A stretch of 64,000 nt of DNA from Cupriavidus cauae (GTDB lineage Bacteria > Pseudomonadota > Gammaproteobacteria > Burkholderiales > Burkholderiaceae): assembly GCF_008632125.1 (NCBI RefSeq), contig NZ_VWRN01000034.1, positions 223,753 to 287,752 of the forward strand. The letters run 5' to 3'. Within the stretch, counting starts at the first letter, position 1. Each line of letters starts with the position of its first letter. Positions 1 to 10,631 of this stretch are shown here, in pieces. Made by a program: the position numbers and the translations under genes. The notes under the pieces were generated by a model. The model had not been told where the DNA came from and did not search any database. It saw nothing but the letters and a program-made list of their open reading frames with translations.

Positions 1-3000
1 CGGTGTAGGCAGCCGGTCCTATCGGATCGGCAAGGCAGTCGAAAGCTGGACGGGATTTGCGGATGGGCAGGAGAAGGCGGAGGGGCCGCCGAGCGTACTG
101 GCGCCAACAGTCAGTATCCAGACGCCCGGTAAAAAGACGACGGAAGGCCACTCCAACTACGCCGTCGTGCATTTGGCAAACCATGGTACGCGGCCGGCGG
201 GCAAGATCAAGATTTCGACAGCGTGCAAGCCTCTGAGCGAACGCGATTACGCGTGGCGAAATGGCTTGCTCTGTCGGCTCTTTGGGCCAGCAACGAAATT
301 GCAGGCTGGAGCAGCGCCAGAATTGGATGACGAGGCTTGCCGAACGGAACTCACGGCAGCCTTCGACCTCGCCGGCGAAGACGCACAGCAGGCGTTTGCG
401 CGGCTATATGAAACGATGCTCGCCATGGTTGGCGTCCAGGGGGCCGCGGTTGCCAATGCTGGCAGTGCGCACGTGCCGCTCGTTACACGCGCAAAGCTGC
501 TGTTGCTTGGATGCGCAATCTCGACCCACGTCTGTGCCGAACAAACGCCACGGAAACGGTCACCGCAGGAAGCAGCCGAGGTGCTCGGCATGCTAGGCTC
601 TTCGTGGCATCAGTTGAGCGACCACAGTGAGGCAGCGATTCAATGCTGGCAGGCCGCTCGTCGGCTATCTCGTTGCGAGCTTGGCCTTCAGATGCTCCTG
701 GAGCTGATCGGCCGGCCCACGGATTTGCCGGAGCCGGTCGTGGAGCAGTGGCAAGCGGCATTGCGGATCTATCTTCAAGCGTGCGATTACTTGAGCTCCC
801 GTAGTGATGCGGCCCGCCACGAGGACGCGCGCCGTGGATCGGCAAACGCCGACGGCAACATCGCAAGCGAACTTGATGCCCTGCGGGCCTGGACCGGACA
901 TCCCATCGGCGCCGCCGAATATGCCGCGGCCATGCTGGCCGATGCAAACCATCGACGGGAGAACCGGCTGGCGTATCGCGCGTTGATCGGTGCCGTCAAG
1001 CTGATGCAGATTCGCGCGTTGGCCGATCCTGCATGGATGAAGGCCCAGCGCCGAGCGATGGAGGGCGCAGGTTCGGTGCCATCCTTGGCGGCACCGTTGT
1101 CGAAAGACGAAGTCGTGGCGCTCGCCTTGTGGCGTAACGGCTTCCGCGACGACCTGGATGATGGCCTGCTCGCACAATTTCAGCACCTGCTCAACAAGCT
1201 GGTATTGGAGTGGCTGCCGCGCAGGCGCGTCGATCTGCTGACGGGTGTCGAGAACGAGCTGATGCCCGACGATTCACCCGTTGCCTTGGCGTTGGGTGAT
1301 CCGATGACGCAGGCAGTCACCCGAAGAACCGTGACGCAGCAGAGCCAGGACTACCACACGGCAATGGGCCGGATGACACGGTTGCTGGTGTTGCATTTCA
1401 AGATGGCCGCGGGGATTCCGTTGCTTCAGCATGAGGCATTGTTGCGGGATGTTTTGGGATTCTGGGATGAAGTACGGAAACTTGGTTTATCGGTAGAAGC
1501 CGCTGCGCAGTTGGAGCTGGAACTCGAGCACGTTTTGGCTCGGCTCGACAGTGTCGCGCGCGTCATGGAAATTAATAAGGGCGTTCAGGCTTACTCCACG
1601 GACAATCTTCGAAAGCTGCGTCACGACCTTCACATCCAAGCCGACACCAAAACATGTCTGGCAGACCTTCGTCAGCATCTGAAAGCCATGCACGCACGTT
1701 TCGCGCAAGCCGACTTGGCTCTAGAGTCGCTGCACCCATTCGACGGGGTGGCGCAGGATATTGGGGCCGCGCAGCAAATAGCTTGCCTCGTTCGATATGG
1801 TCTTCTAACGCAATGGTTGTGTTCCACCGAATTCGGCATGCGTCTGCACGCGTATACCGTTACGGATGCATTCAAGAACGCCGTCATCAGCGACCTGATC
1901 GATGTTCCAGCCAATCGTCCGCATCGACTAGAAATTGAAGCGGAATTGAGCGGCATTACACGAATCGATCTAGACGTGATTGACGAATGGGCGGCGGAGG
2001 CCGGCGTGCTGAGTGCAACGTCACCGGAAGCGATCCCGGCAAGGACGGGAGTGTCTACGGAAGTGCCTGAGATATCTCGCCGCTTCCAGGAATACCGGCA
2101 GGTCGTCGCGATGCTGCGAGCCGGCCGCGACAAGGCCGATGCCGGGGTGGTACTTCCCGAAACGCCGCGCACCAGGGAAGACTTCCGACAGATCGCTAGC
2201 CATCGAATCAACACCAATCTCGGCAACGGCGCCAAGGGCAGCGTTTCGAGGACTGGGGGTGCAGGGGCGAGCGTCAGCATCGGTGCCGGCGCCTCCGCCA
2301 TCCTCGCCGGCCCCGCCCCCACGATAAGCGTCTCGTTCTCGCAGGCGAGTACCACCACCCGTACGGGAAGCTTCGGCATTTTGAGTAGTTCCGTCGGTGG
2401 GCAAACGATGACCGTCAGCGAGACCACGGGAGATACCGGCCAGGTCGGGGCCGGCATCAGCGTCTCCACGACGACCGCCCTGGACGTCGGTGTGGACGCA
2501 AGCTACGTCGATCGAGACGGTACCGAGATCGGCATCGCCATACGTTCCCCGGCCACCCCCGGCTCAAGAGACTGGGTAAAGACTAGCCAGGACGCCGTCA
2601 ACGTCGTATTCGGCAAGAAATTGGCGAACAAGATTGAGAAAGACCTGGCTGCTGCGCCGTATCCATCGAAAGGTGACCGCGCGCTTCGAGAGCTGTGCTA
2701 CCAGTGCTTTCAGCCCCTGTTGAAGGGGGCACTCGCCCTGAATGTCTTTGACAACAAGACCTCATCAGAATCCGTCAATGCTGGCATTTCTGCCGGCGTT
2801 GGATTCAAGGTAAAAGAAGGGCTTCTTCAGGGCTCTCTCAATGCACGCCTGGGCAAGGAGACCGATCTGCTGACTCGCCAGACGCGGGTCGACCGGACCG
2901 GATCCACGCGGGTGGCGGTTCACGGCATTGGGGCCGGCTCCCGCTGCAGTGCGGCAGTGCGCGTGCTCGCTACCGTGCTGCCAAGTGAACTCACAAGCCA

Positions 3001-3796
3001 TCTCAAGAGCGCCCTGTCATCAGGCGAGCTGGTGGGTACAACAGTAACTTTCAGGGAACGAGGCGCTCAACATTTTATTCGGCGAGAAACAAGGGATGGC
3101 CTCACCCAGCCTTCTTTCGCGTGGGACATCGTTTTTCGCAATGTCGATGACTTGATCGCACACTCGAACATTCCGGAAGTGCAAGAACAATGGGGTGCGT
3201 ACAACGAATCGCTGACCCCTGACGCGATGAAACTGAAGCTCGACAAGTGCATGCAGTACCTGCGATTGCACACTCGGGACTCCAGGCAGACCTTCATGGT
3301 CCGGCGATATCTGGTGGACGACAAGCTCACCGAGCTCAACGCATGGACGGCATTGGCAGAAGGACTGAGCGGCGACATCTTTCCGTTTGGCGACCTGTGT
3401 GATCGCTACGCGGTGACGCAGCGCTGCTTGAGTTTGCTGACCAAGAACGAGCACTACAAGCTTGGCGGATTCGGCGCCTACACGGGCGACTTTCGCGAAG
3501 AAGAGATCGGCCTCCACGGTGGCTTGATGCTCACGGAGACCAGAACGGTATCCGTGTCGACGGAGCTGCTGTGGTTCAACGCTCGAATCTCTCCACGCGC
3601 ACCGAAGTCTTTGGAGGAGACAGACGCATCGGGATCTGAAGGAACCAACCCCACGTTGCTTGTGCAGCCGCGAGAAAAGCCAGCCCGTGCGTCATATTTC
3701 CCCGAGTTGCGTAACCCGTCCCATTCCGAGGTCCAGGCGCAAGTCGGCTCCCCAATCCCATCCCAGGAATTAGACCATGCTCCACTCCTCCACTAG
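1..3796 (+). CDS. Very large protein of unknown function, 5' end outside the window (possible secreted effector)
   Basis: The frame that ends at 3796 is open without a stop from base 2, so the GTG at 167 is probably internal and at least 1,264 residues of a longer protein are present. No catalytic domain is recognised. The first half reads as helical (long Leu/Ala/Arg-rich stretches). The second half has three blocks of short alternating Gly/Ser/Thr-Val strands: nt 2250-2540, 2765-2940 and 3455-3590. These look like amphipathic beta strands or a barrel. There is no signal peptide in view because the start is missing. An Ala-Trp-Arg triad (YAWRNGLL, near nt 250) recalls the name-giving motif of the Ralstonia AWR/RipA type III effectors, which are also over 1,000 residues; this is a hypothesis only. 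Codon use is visibly more A/T-rich than in the housekeeping genes nearby, consistent with acquisition. The next gene overlaps its 3' end by 20 bp, suggesting translational coupling. Confidence 0.75.
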   Translation, partial: GVGSRSYRIGKAVESWTGFADGQEKAEGPPSVLAPTVSIQTPGKKTTEGHSNYAVVHLANHGTRPAGKIKISTACKPLSERDYAWRNGLLCRLFGPATKLQAGAAPELDDEACRTELTAAFDLAGEDAQQAFARLYETMLAMVGVQGAAVANAGSAHVPLVTRAKLLLLGCAISTHVCAEQTPRKRSPQEAAEVLGMLGSSWHQLSDHSEAAIQCWQAARRLSRCELGLQMLLELIGRPTDLPEPVVEQWQAALRIYLQACDYLSSRSDAARHEDARRGSANADGNIASELDALRAWTGHPIGAAEYAAAMLADANHRRENRLAYRALIGAVKLMQIRALADPAWMKAQRRAMEGAGSVPSLAAPLSKDEVVALALWRNGFRDDLDDGLLAQFQHLLNKLVLEWLPRRRVDLLTGVENELMPDDSPVALALGDPMTQAVTRRTVTQQSQDYHTAMGRMTRLLVLHFKMAAGIPLLQHEALLRDVLGFWDEVRKLGLSVEAAAQLELELEHVLARLDSVARVMEINKGVQAYSTDNLRKLRHDLHIQADTKTCLADLRQHLKAMHARFAQADLALESLHPFDGVAQDIGAAQQIACLVRYGLLTQWLCSTEFGMRLHAYTVTDAFKNAVISDLIDVPANRPHRLEIEAELSGITRIDLDVIDEWAAEAGVLSATSPEAIPARTGVSTEVPEISRRFQEYRQVVAMLRAGRDKADAGVVLPETPRTREDFRQIASHRINTNLGNGAKGSVSRTGGAGASVSIGAGASAILAGPAPTISVSFSQASTTTRTGSFGILSSSVGGQTMTVSETTGDTGQVGAGISVSTTTALDVGVDASYVDRDGTEIGIAIRSPATPGSRDWVKTSQDAVNVVFGKKLANKIEKDLAAAPYPSKGDRALRELCYQCFQPLLKGALALNVFDNKTSSESVNAGISAGVGFKVKEGLLQGSLNARLGKETDLLTRQTRVDRTGSTRVAVHGIGAGSRCSAAVRVLATVLPSELTSHLKSALSSGELVGTTVTFRERGAQHFIRRETRDGLTQPSFAWDIVFRNVDDLIAHSNIPEVQEQWGAYNESLTPDAMKLKLDKCMQYLRLHTRDSRQTFMVRRYLVDDKLTELNAWTALAEGLSGDIFPFGDLCDRYAVTQRCLSLLTKNEHYKLGGFGAYTGDFREEEIGLHGGLMLTETRTVSVSTELLWFNARISPRAPKSLEETDASGSEGTNPTLLVQPREKPARASYFPELRNPSHSEVQAQVGSPIPSQELDHAPLLH

Positions 3797-4826
3797 CCGC
3801 TCGTCACCTTTGAACACGTTAAACCCCATGGATCACGCGCGTCGGGCCTCGGCCTTCATTGCGCGTACCTGCATCGATGCATCGCCTTCAGATACGAAGT
3901 GCTTAGGACAATTCGCTATCGCGCCAAGCGATCACTCATCCGATGGAGTGGCGAATGCATGTAGATCAGCGAATCCAGAGACGGTGGGCAAAAGCGATAT
4001 GCTGAAGACGCTAAAAGCGCGTAACCTGAGTGTCCACGGCGCGCATGTATATCATGTTGGAATCCCAGCCATCTTGCTGGTTGCATCTGCGTACGCGGCC
4101 GATCGAATAACGCGCAAGGTTTTCTTTGAGACCTTGGATCTGTTTGTCCGACATGCACAAACAGACTCGGATGACCCAGATTCGATTAAACCGCATCACC
4201 TCACGCACCTAGGCATCGCTGCGGCCAACGCTAGAAAACTTCCATTGCATGATTCCACGCACGACATCGTGCTAGTCGCTGGCCTGTTGAACGGCGTAAT
4301 CGACATGGAGGATTTTGAGCTGCTATACGGTCCCGGACCCAAGGGACGATTTTTGCAACGCCACTTTCCCGGCGCCCTAATCCTGCCCCCGGCTCCTCCC
4401 TTGGTCGATCACTTCTACTGCGATCCCTACGACGTGCTGATAAAGGACACTAGCTACAGTCGTCAGGACTTGAAGGAGAAGCTCCCGCTGATCTGTGCGC
4501 GGATGGAACAAGGCCCCGACTTCTACACTTCCACAAACCACTACAAGCTCCGCCTGCTCGCCGCCGAAAGGAAGGGCGTTCCACTGAACGTCCTCGGCCC
4601 CTTCGACAACGAGGAATCGATGAGGCAAGCCTTCGCCGACATCTTCCATGTAGTTGCGCCTGACTACGAACCCAATGGCACCTGGCGTCAGGACGTCAAA
4701 ACCTTCCGCTTCGTGGAGCCGAAGAGGATCGACTGGGTACCCCAGCAGCCGAAGACGATGGAAACGGGCACCGGACGACCTAAGCCGGACCGCAGCTGCT
4801 CGCAGCTTCTATGCAACGTCGTATGA
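3777..4826 (+). CDS. Unknown 349-aa protein overlapping the large upstream gene
   Basis: The ATG at 3777 lies inside the end of the preceding gene and has an AGGA about 8 nt upstream, so coupled translation is likely. A later in-frame Met at 3828 is an alternative start. I recognise no family. The first ~75 residues look low-order (Ser/Ala/Arg-rich). From about residue 75 the protein looks globular, with a hydrophobic stretch (GIPAILLVASAYAA) and a segment rich in Asp, His and Pro. It ends in RSCSQLLCNVV, with two cysteines near the C-terminus, which resembles a lipid-modification tail of the CaaX type but could be chance. Like its partner it is less GC-rich than the rest of the window. It is followed at once by a strong terminator. 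Pairing with the large gene suggests a joint role, for example effector and partner or toxin and antidote, but that is inference. Confidence 0.7.
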   Translation: MLHSSTSRSSPLNTLNPMDHARRASAFIARTCIDASPSDTKCLGQFAIAPSDHSSDGVANACRSANPETVGKSDMLKTLKARNLSVHGAHVYHVGIPAILLVASAYAADRITRKVFFETLDLFVRHAQTDSDDPDSIKPHHLTHLGIAAANARKLPLHDSTHDIVLVAGLLNGVIDMEDFELLYGPGPKGRFLQRHFPGALILPPAPPLVDHFYCDPYDVLIKDTSYSRQDLKEKLPLICARMEQGPDFYTSTNHYKLRLLAAERKGVPLNVLGPFDNEESMRQAFADIFHVVAPDYEPNGTWRQDVKTFRFVEPKRIDWVPQQPKTMETGTGRPKPDRSCSQLLCNVV

Positions 4827-4871
4827 CGGCCCAGTCGGCATAGCCGGCACACAACGCCTCCCGCACCAATA

Positions 4872-4905
4872 AAAAAGCCGCGCCCAACCAAGGGCGCGGC
4901 TTTTT
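4872..4905. terminator. Bidirectional rho-independent terminator
   Basis: Perfect stem GCCGCGCCC / GGGCGCGGC flanked by an A-run on the left and a T-run on the right. It can stop transcription both from the plus-strand unknown gene and from the minus-strand dnaJ, which converge here. Confidence 0.9.
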
Positions 4906-4936
4906 GTCATTCCCCACACACCCGGGGAAGCGCGAC

Positions 4937-6070
4937 TCAGCTAAAAAAGCTCTTGACCTTATCCAACCAGGACTGCTCCTGCGGACTATGCCGCGAGCCG
5001 CCTTCGTGGACCGAGCGATCGAACTGGCGCAGCAGTTCCTTCTGCGCCTCGGTCAGCTTGACCGGCGTCTCGACGTTGACGTGCACGTAGAGGTCGCCGG
5101 GCGTGCCAGAGCGGACGCCCTTGATGCCCTTGCCGCGCAGGCGGAAGGTACGGCCGGTCTGGGTGCCTTCGGGGACCGGGAAGCTGGCCTTGCCATTCAG
5201 CGTCGGCACTTCGAGGTCGCCGCCCAGCGCAGCGGTGGCGTACGAGATTGGCATCTGGCAATGCAGGTCGTCGCCGTCGCGCTCGAACACCGGGTGCGGC
5301 TTGATATGGACCTCGACATAGAGGTCGCCCGGAGGGCCGCCGTTGATGCCGGGTTCGCCATTGCCGGTCGAGCGGATCCGCATGCCTTCGTCGATGCCGG
5401 CCGGGATCTTGACCTCGAGGGTCTTCTGCGTCTTGATCTTGCCCTGGCCGTGGCATTTGACGCACGGCTTGGGGATGTACTTGCCGGTGCCGTGGCACTT
5501 CGGGCAAGTCTGCTGCATCGTGAAGAAGCCCTGCGACACGCGCACCTGTCCGATGCCCTTGCAGGTGGGGCAGGTTTCGACGTGCGAGCCGGGCTCGGCG
5601 CCGTTGCCGTGGCAGTGGTCGCAATCGTCCCAGTGCGGCACGCGGATCTGCGCCTCGTGGCCGTGCGCGGCCTGCTCGAGCGTGATCTCCATGCTGTAGC
5701 GCAGGTCGGCGCCGCGATAGACCTGCGGACCGCCGCGTTGCCGCCCGCCGGCCGCCTGGCCAAAGATGTCGCCGAAGATATCGCCGAAGGCCTCGGCGAA
5801 ACCGCCGTAGCCCTGGGCACCGCCGAAGCCGCCCGCCATGTTCGGGTCAACGCCCGCGTGGCCGTACTGATCGTAGGCCGCCTTCTTCTCGGGATCGGAG
5901 AGCATCTCGTAGGCCTCCTTGGCCTCCTTGAATTTCTCCTCCGCATCCTTGCTGTCCGGATTGCGGTCCGGGTGGTACTTCATCGCGAGCTTGCGATACG
6001 CCTTCTTGATGTCGTCGTCGCTCGCGTTCTTGCCCACCCCGAGCACTTCGTAGTAGTCACGTTTTGCCAT
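4937..6070 (-). CDS. dnaJ: Chaperone protein DnaJ
   Basis: Cytoplasmic Hsp40 co-chaperone that delivers unfolded clients to DnaK and stimulates its ATPase. The 377-aa protein has the full type I architecture. The J domain (residues 1-70) carries the HPD triad in [10 protein letters not shown] Gly/Phe-rich linker follows (about 75-125). The zinc-binding region has four CxxCxGxG repeats ([32 protein letters not shown]), and the C-terminal substrate-binding domains complete the protein. Length is typical. It lies 185 bp downstream of dnaK on the same strand, and the gap contains no gene, so co-transcription with dnaK is likely. It ends just before the shared terminator at 4872-4905. Confidence 0.98.
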   Translation of the reverse strand: MAKRDYYEVLGVGKNASDDDIKKAYRKLAMKYHPDRNPDSKDAEEKFKEAKEAYEMLSDPEKKAAYDQYGHAGVDPNMAGGFGGAQGYGGFAEAFGDIFGDIFGQAAGGRQRGGPQVYRGADLRYSMEITLEQAAHGHEAQIRVPHWDDCDHCHGNGAEPGSHVETCPTCKGIGQVRVSQGFFTMQQTCPKCHGTGKYIPKPCVKCHGQGKIKTQKTLEVKIPAGIDEGMRIRSTGNGEPGINGGPPGDLYVEVHIKPHPVFERDGDDLHCQMPISYATAALGGDLEVPTLNGKASFPVPEGTQTGRTFRLRGKGIKGVRSGTPGDLYVHVNVETPVKLTEAQKELLRQFDRSVHEGGSRHSPQEQSWLDKVKSFFS

Positions 6071-6255
6071 GGTGGCTCAAACCCTGATTGGCCGACCGGT
6101 GCGCACATGCGCGCCGGTCGACGAATAGCAAAAAGCCGAGCGGGGAAATCCGACGGCGCCGGCCCGCAGGTCCGCGCTTGGTCCGATATCCGCCGCCCGG
6201 CGTCGGGACAGGCATGGCGCCGGCGCAAGGCCCGCGCCATCCCATGTCCGTCGCA

Positions 6256-8211
<1,956 letters not shown>

Positions 8212-8267
8212 TTATTCTCTCCTCTTGAGCCATCGCTATCCGCGCGGCCTCAACTCAACCTGAGGCC

Positions 8268-8296
8268 GAAGTGTGGCCGGCCGGCACCTTTTCAAG
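8268..8296 (-). promoter_or_regulatory. Candidate sigma-32 promoter of dnaK
   Basis: Read on the minus strand, CTTGAAA (8296-8290) matches the heat-shock -35 consensus exactly. After 14 bp it is followed by CACACTTC (8275-8268), a weak match to the CCCCATnT -10. Position and the identity of the downstream gene support the call; the -10 is the weak point. Confidence 0.45.
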
Positions 8297-8396
8297 GGCG
8301 GAACCGGCAAATCCGAGTAATTTTGTTGGTTTTTAGGGCGCCGGGCGCCGGCGCCGCCGGGGGCGAGAATCGGCCCGAACCGTCACTTATGTCAAA

Positions 8397-8948
8397 TCAA
8401 TTCTTGCGGCCGCGTTGCCATTGCACGTCGGTCTGCCCACCGGCCCGGTTGGCGACGCGCGCCAGCACGAACAGCAGGTCCGACAGTCGGTTCAGGTACT
8501 GGCGGGGCGCCTCATTGACCGCTTCGACCGCGCCGAGGGCGACCAGCGCCCGTTCGGCCCGCCGGCAGACGGTGCGGCAGACATGGGCCAGCGCCGCCGC
8601 GCGGGTGCCGCCCGGCAGAATGAACTCGGCCAGCCGGGGCAGATCGGCGTTGTAGTGCGCCAGCCAGTCGTCGAGTTGGGCGACCTGCTCGGGCTTGACC
8701 AGGGTGTATCCAGGGATCGACAGCTCCCCGCCCAGATCGAACAGGTCGTGCTGGATGTGCAGCAGCGCCGCGCGGATGTCGTCGGGCAGCGCCTCGGTCA
8801 GCAGCACGCCGAGCTGTGCGTTCAGTTCGTCCACCTCGCCGATGGCGGCGATGCGCAGGCTGTCCTTGCCGGTACGGCTGCCGTCCCCCAGTCCGGTGGT
8901 GCCCGCATCGCCGGTGCGGGTGGCGATCCGGCTCAATCGATTGCCCAT
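8397..8948 (-). CDS. pduO: PduO-type cob(I)alamin adenosyltransferase
   Basis: Transfers the 5'-deoxyadenosyl group of ATP to cob(I)alamin, making coenzyme B12 from salvaged corrinoids. The 183-aa protein shows the PduO/MMAB hallmarks: N-terminal TRTGDAGTTGLGDGSR (ATP loop), ILPGG followed by the Arg-rich helix RTVCRRAERALV, and a C-terminal YLNRLSDLLFVLAR helix. The start is taken at 8948 because a GGAGG lies 6-7 nt upstream and family similarity begins there; an in-frame Met at 9020 would add an unsupported 24-residue leader. It shares a 209-bp spacer with the divergent FAD oxidase gene. Confidence 0.9.
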   Translation of the reverse strand: MGNRLSRIATRTGDAGTTGLGDGSRTGKDSLRIAAIGEVDELNAQLGVLLTEALPDDIRAALLHIQHDLFDLGGELSIPGYTLVKPEQVAQLDDWLAHYNADLPRLAEFILPGGTRAAALAHVCRTVCRRAERALVALGAVEAVNEAPRQYLNRLSDLLFVLARVANRAGGQTDVQWQRGRKN

Positions 8949-9157
8949 GGAAGTCCTCCGTCTCGATGTCGCATTATGGCGCGCCATGCACGCGGCGTAG
9001 AATAACGGGGTCCGCAACACCGGGCCGCCCCGTGCGGCCGCATCCTGACACGGGCGGCGGCTCGCCCGGTCGCAATGAACGACGACCGTCCATGCCGACC
9101 GCAGCCAGACAAGGCCAAGCCGCCTGCCTGGCCCGCCCAGCCCCGCCGGAGACCAGC

Positions 9158-10576
9158 ATGAACCATCCCACGCCCCACGCCGACCTGATTCGCCGTCCGC
9201 TGCCGCCGGAGGTGGCCGACGCCCTGCAGGCGCGCTTCGGCGAGCGCTTCACTACCTCGGCGGGCGTGCGCGAGCACCACGGCCGCGACGAATCGCCGTT
9301 CCCGCCGGCCCCGCCCGATGGGGTGGTGTTCGCCCACAGCACCGAGGAAGTCGCCGAGGTCGCCCGGCTGTGCAACGCCCACGGCGTGCCGCTGATTCCC
9401 TACGGCGCCGGCTCGTCGCTGGAAGGCCATCTCCTGGCCGTGGCCGGCGGCATCAGCCTGGACCTGTCGCAGATGAACCAGGTGCTGGCGGTCCAGCCGG
9501 AGGACCTGACCGTCACGGTGCAGCCCGGCGTCACCCGCAAGCAGCTGAACCAGGAAATCAAGGACACCGGCCTGTTCTTCCCGATCGACCCGGGCGCCGA
9601 CGCCTCGCTGGGCGGCATGTGCGCGACGCGGGCGTCGGGCACCAACGCCGTGCGCTACGGCACCATGCGCGAGAACGTGCTCGCGCTGACCGTGGTGACC
9701 GCCGACGGCCGCGTGATCAAGACCGGCACCCACGCCCGCAAGTCCTCCGCCGGCTATGACCTGACCCGGCTGTTCGTCGGCAGCGAAGGCACGCTGGGCA
9801 TCATCACCGAGATCACGGTGCGGCTGTATCCGCAGCCCGAGGCGATCTCGGCCGCGGTCTGCGCCTTCCCCGACATGGGCAGTGCGGTACGGGCCGTGAT
9901 CGACACCATCCAGCTCGGCGTGCCGGTCGCGCGCGTCGAGTTCGTCGACGCGCTGGCGATCCGCGCGATCAACCGCCACGACCGCCTGACGCTGCCCGAA
10001 AGCCCGCATCTGTTCTTCGAATTCCACGGCACCGAGGCCGGCGTGCGCGAGCAGGCCGAGACCGTGCAGCAGATCACCGCCGAGCATGGCGGCCAGGGCT
10101 TCGAATGGGCGACGCGGCCGGAAGACCGCAGCCGGCTGTGGAACGCCCGCCATACCGCCTACTTCGCGATGCTGCAGCTCAAGCCGGGGTGCCGCGCGGT
10201 GACCACCGACGTCTGCGTGCCGATCTCGCGGCTGGCCGACTGCGTGGTCGAGACCGAGCGCGACCTGATCGCCTCGAGCCTACCCTGCCCGATCGTCGGC
10301 CACGTCGGCGACGGCAATTTCCACGTGGCGATCCTGACCGACCCCGACAAGCCCGAGGAACTGGAACAGGCGGAAGCGCTGAACGCGGCGATCGTCGCGC
10401 GCGCGCTGGCGATGGGCGGCACCTGCACCGGCGAGCACGGCGTCGGCCTGCACAAGATGGACTTCCTGGTCAGCGAGCATGGCGAAGACGCGCTGGACGT
10501 GATGCGCGCGATCAAGCGGGCGCTGGACCCGAACGGCATCCTGAATCCGGGCAAGATCTTCCGTCCGAGCCGCTGA
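9158..10576 (+). CDS. FAD-linked oxidase, D-lactate dehydrogenase (cytochrome) type
   Basis: Flavoprotein of 472 aa that oxidises a D-2-hydroxy acid, most likely D-lactate, and passes electrons to cytochrome c or the quinone pool. It has the PCMH-type FAD-binding domain (PYGAGSSLEGHL near residue 85; GGMCATRASGTNAVRYGTM) and a C-terminal FAD-oxidase domain with the metal/substrate motifs HVGDGNFHV and GEHGVGLHKMDFL. It is closer in pattern to yeast Dld and mammalian LDHD than to GlcD. Start at 9158 follows GGAG; an upstream Met at 9091 is less likely. A LysR gene lies 55 bp downstream on the same strand. The stop codon lies inside a 16-bp direct repeat. Confidence 0.88.
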   Translation: MNHPTPHADLIRRPLPPEVADALQARFGERFTTSAGVREHHGRDESPFPPAPPDGVVFAHSTEEVAEVARLCNAHGVPLIPYGAGSSLEGHLLAVAGGISLDLSQMNQVLAVQPEDLTVTVQPGVTRKQLNQEIKDTGLFFPIDPGADASLGGMCATRASGTNAVRYGTMRENVLALTVVTADGRVIKTGTHARKSSAGYDLTRLFVGSEGTLGIITEITVRLYPQPEAISAAVCAFPDMGSAVRAVIDTIQLGVPVARVEFVDALAIRAINRHDRLTLPESPHLFFEFHGTEAGVREQAETVQQITAEHGGQGFEWATRPEDRSRLWNARHTAYFAMLQLKPGCRAVTTDVCVPISRLADCVVETERDLIASSLPCPIVGHVGDGNFHVAILTDPDKPEELEQAEALNAAIVARALAMGGTCTGEHGVGLHKMDFLVSEHGEDALDVMRAIKRALDPNGILNPGKIFRPSR

Positions 10577-10604
10577 ACCGCTAAATCACTGAACCGCTGA
10601 GCCG
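10573..10604 (+). repeat. 16-bp direct repeat (2 copies) containing the stop of the Dld-type gene
   Basis: CTGAACCGCT occurs at 10573-10582 and again at 10589-10598, within two imperfect 16-bp units. The stop TGA of the upstream gene is in the first copy and a second TGA recurs in the other. Confidence 0.8.
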
Positions 10605-10631
10605 CCCCCTCAAGCCCACCCGAAACCGACC

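Noticed and set aside
167..169. GTG at 167 as the start of the first large gene
   Set aside because: The frame is open to base 2 with ordinary protein-like codons and there is no ribosome-binding site before the GTG.
6071..6255. A possible separate gene or promoter between dnaK and dnaJ
   Set aside because: No start codon with a ribosome-binding site and no recognisable promoter; treated as an untranslated operon spacer.
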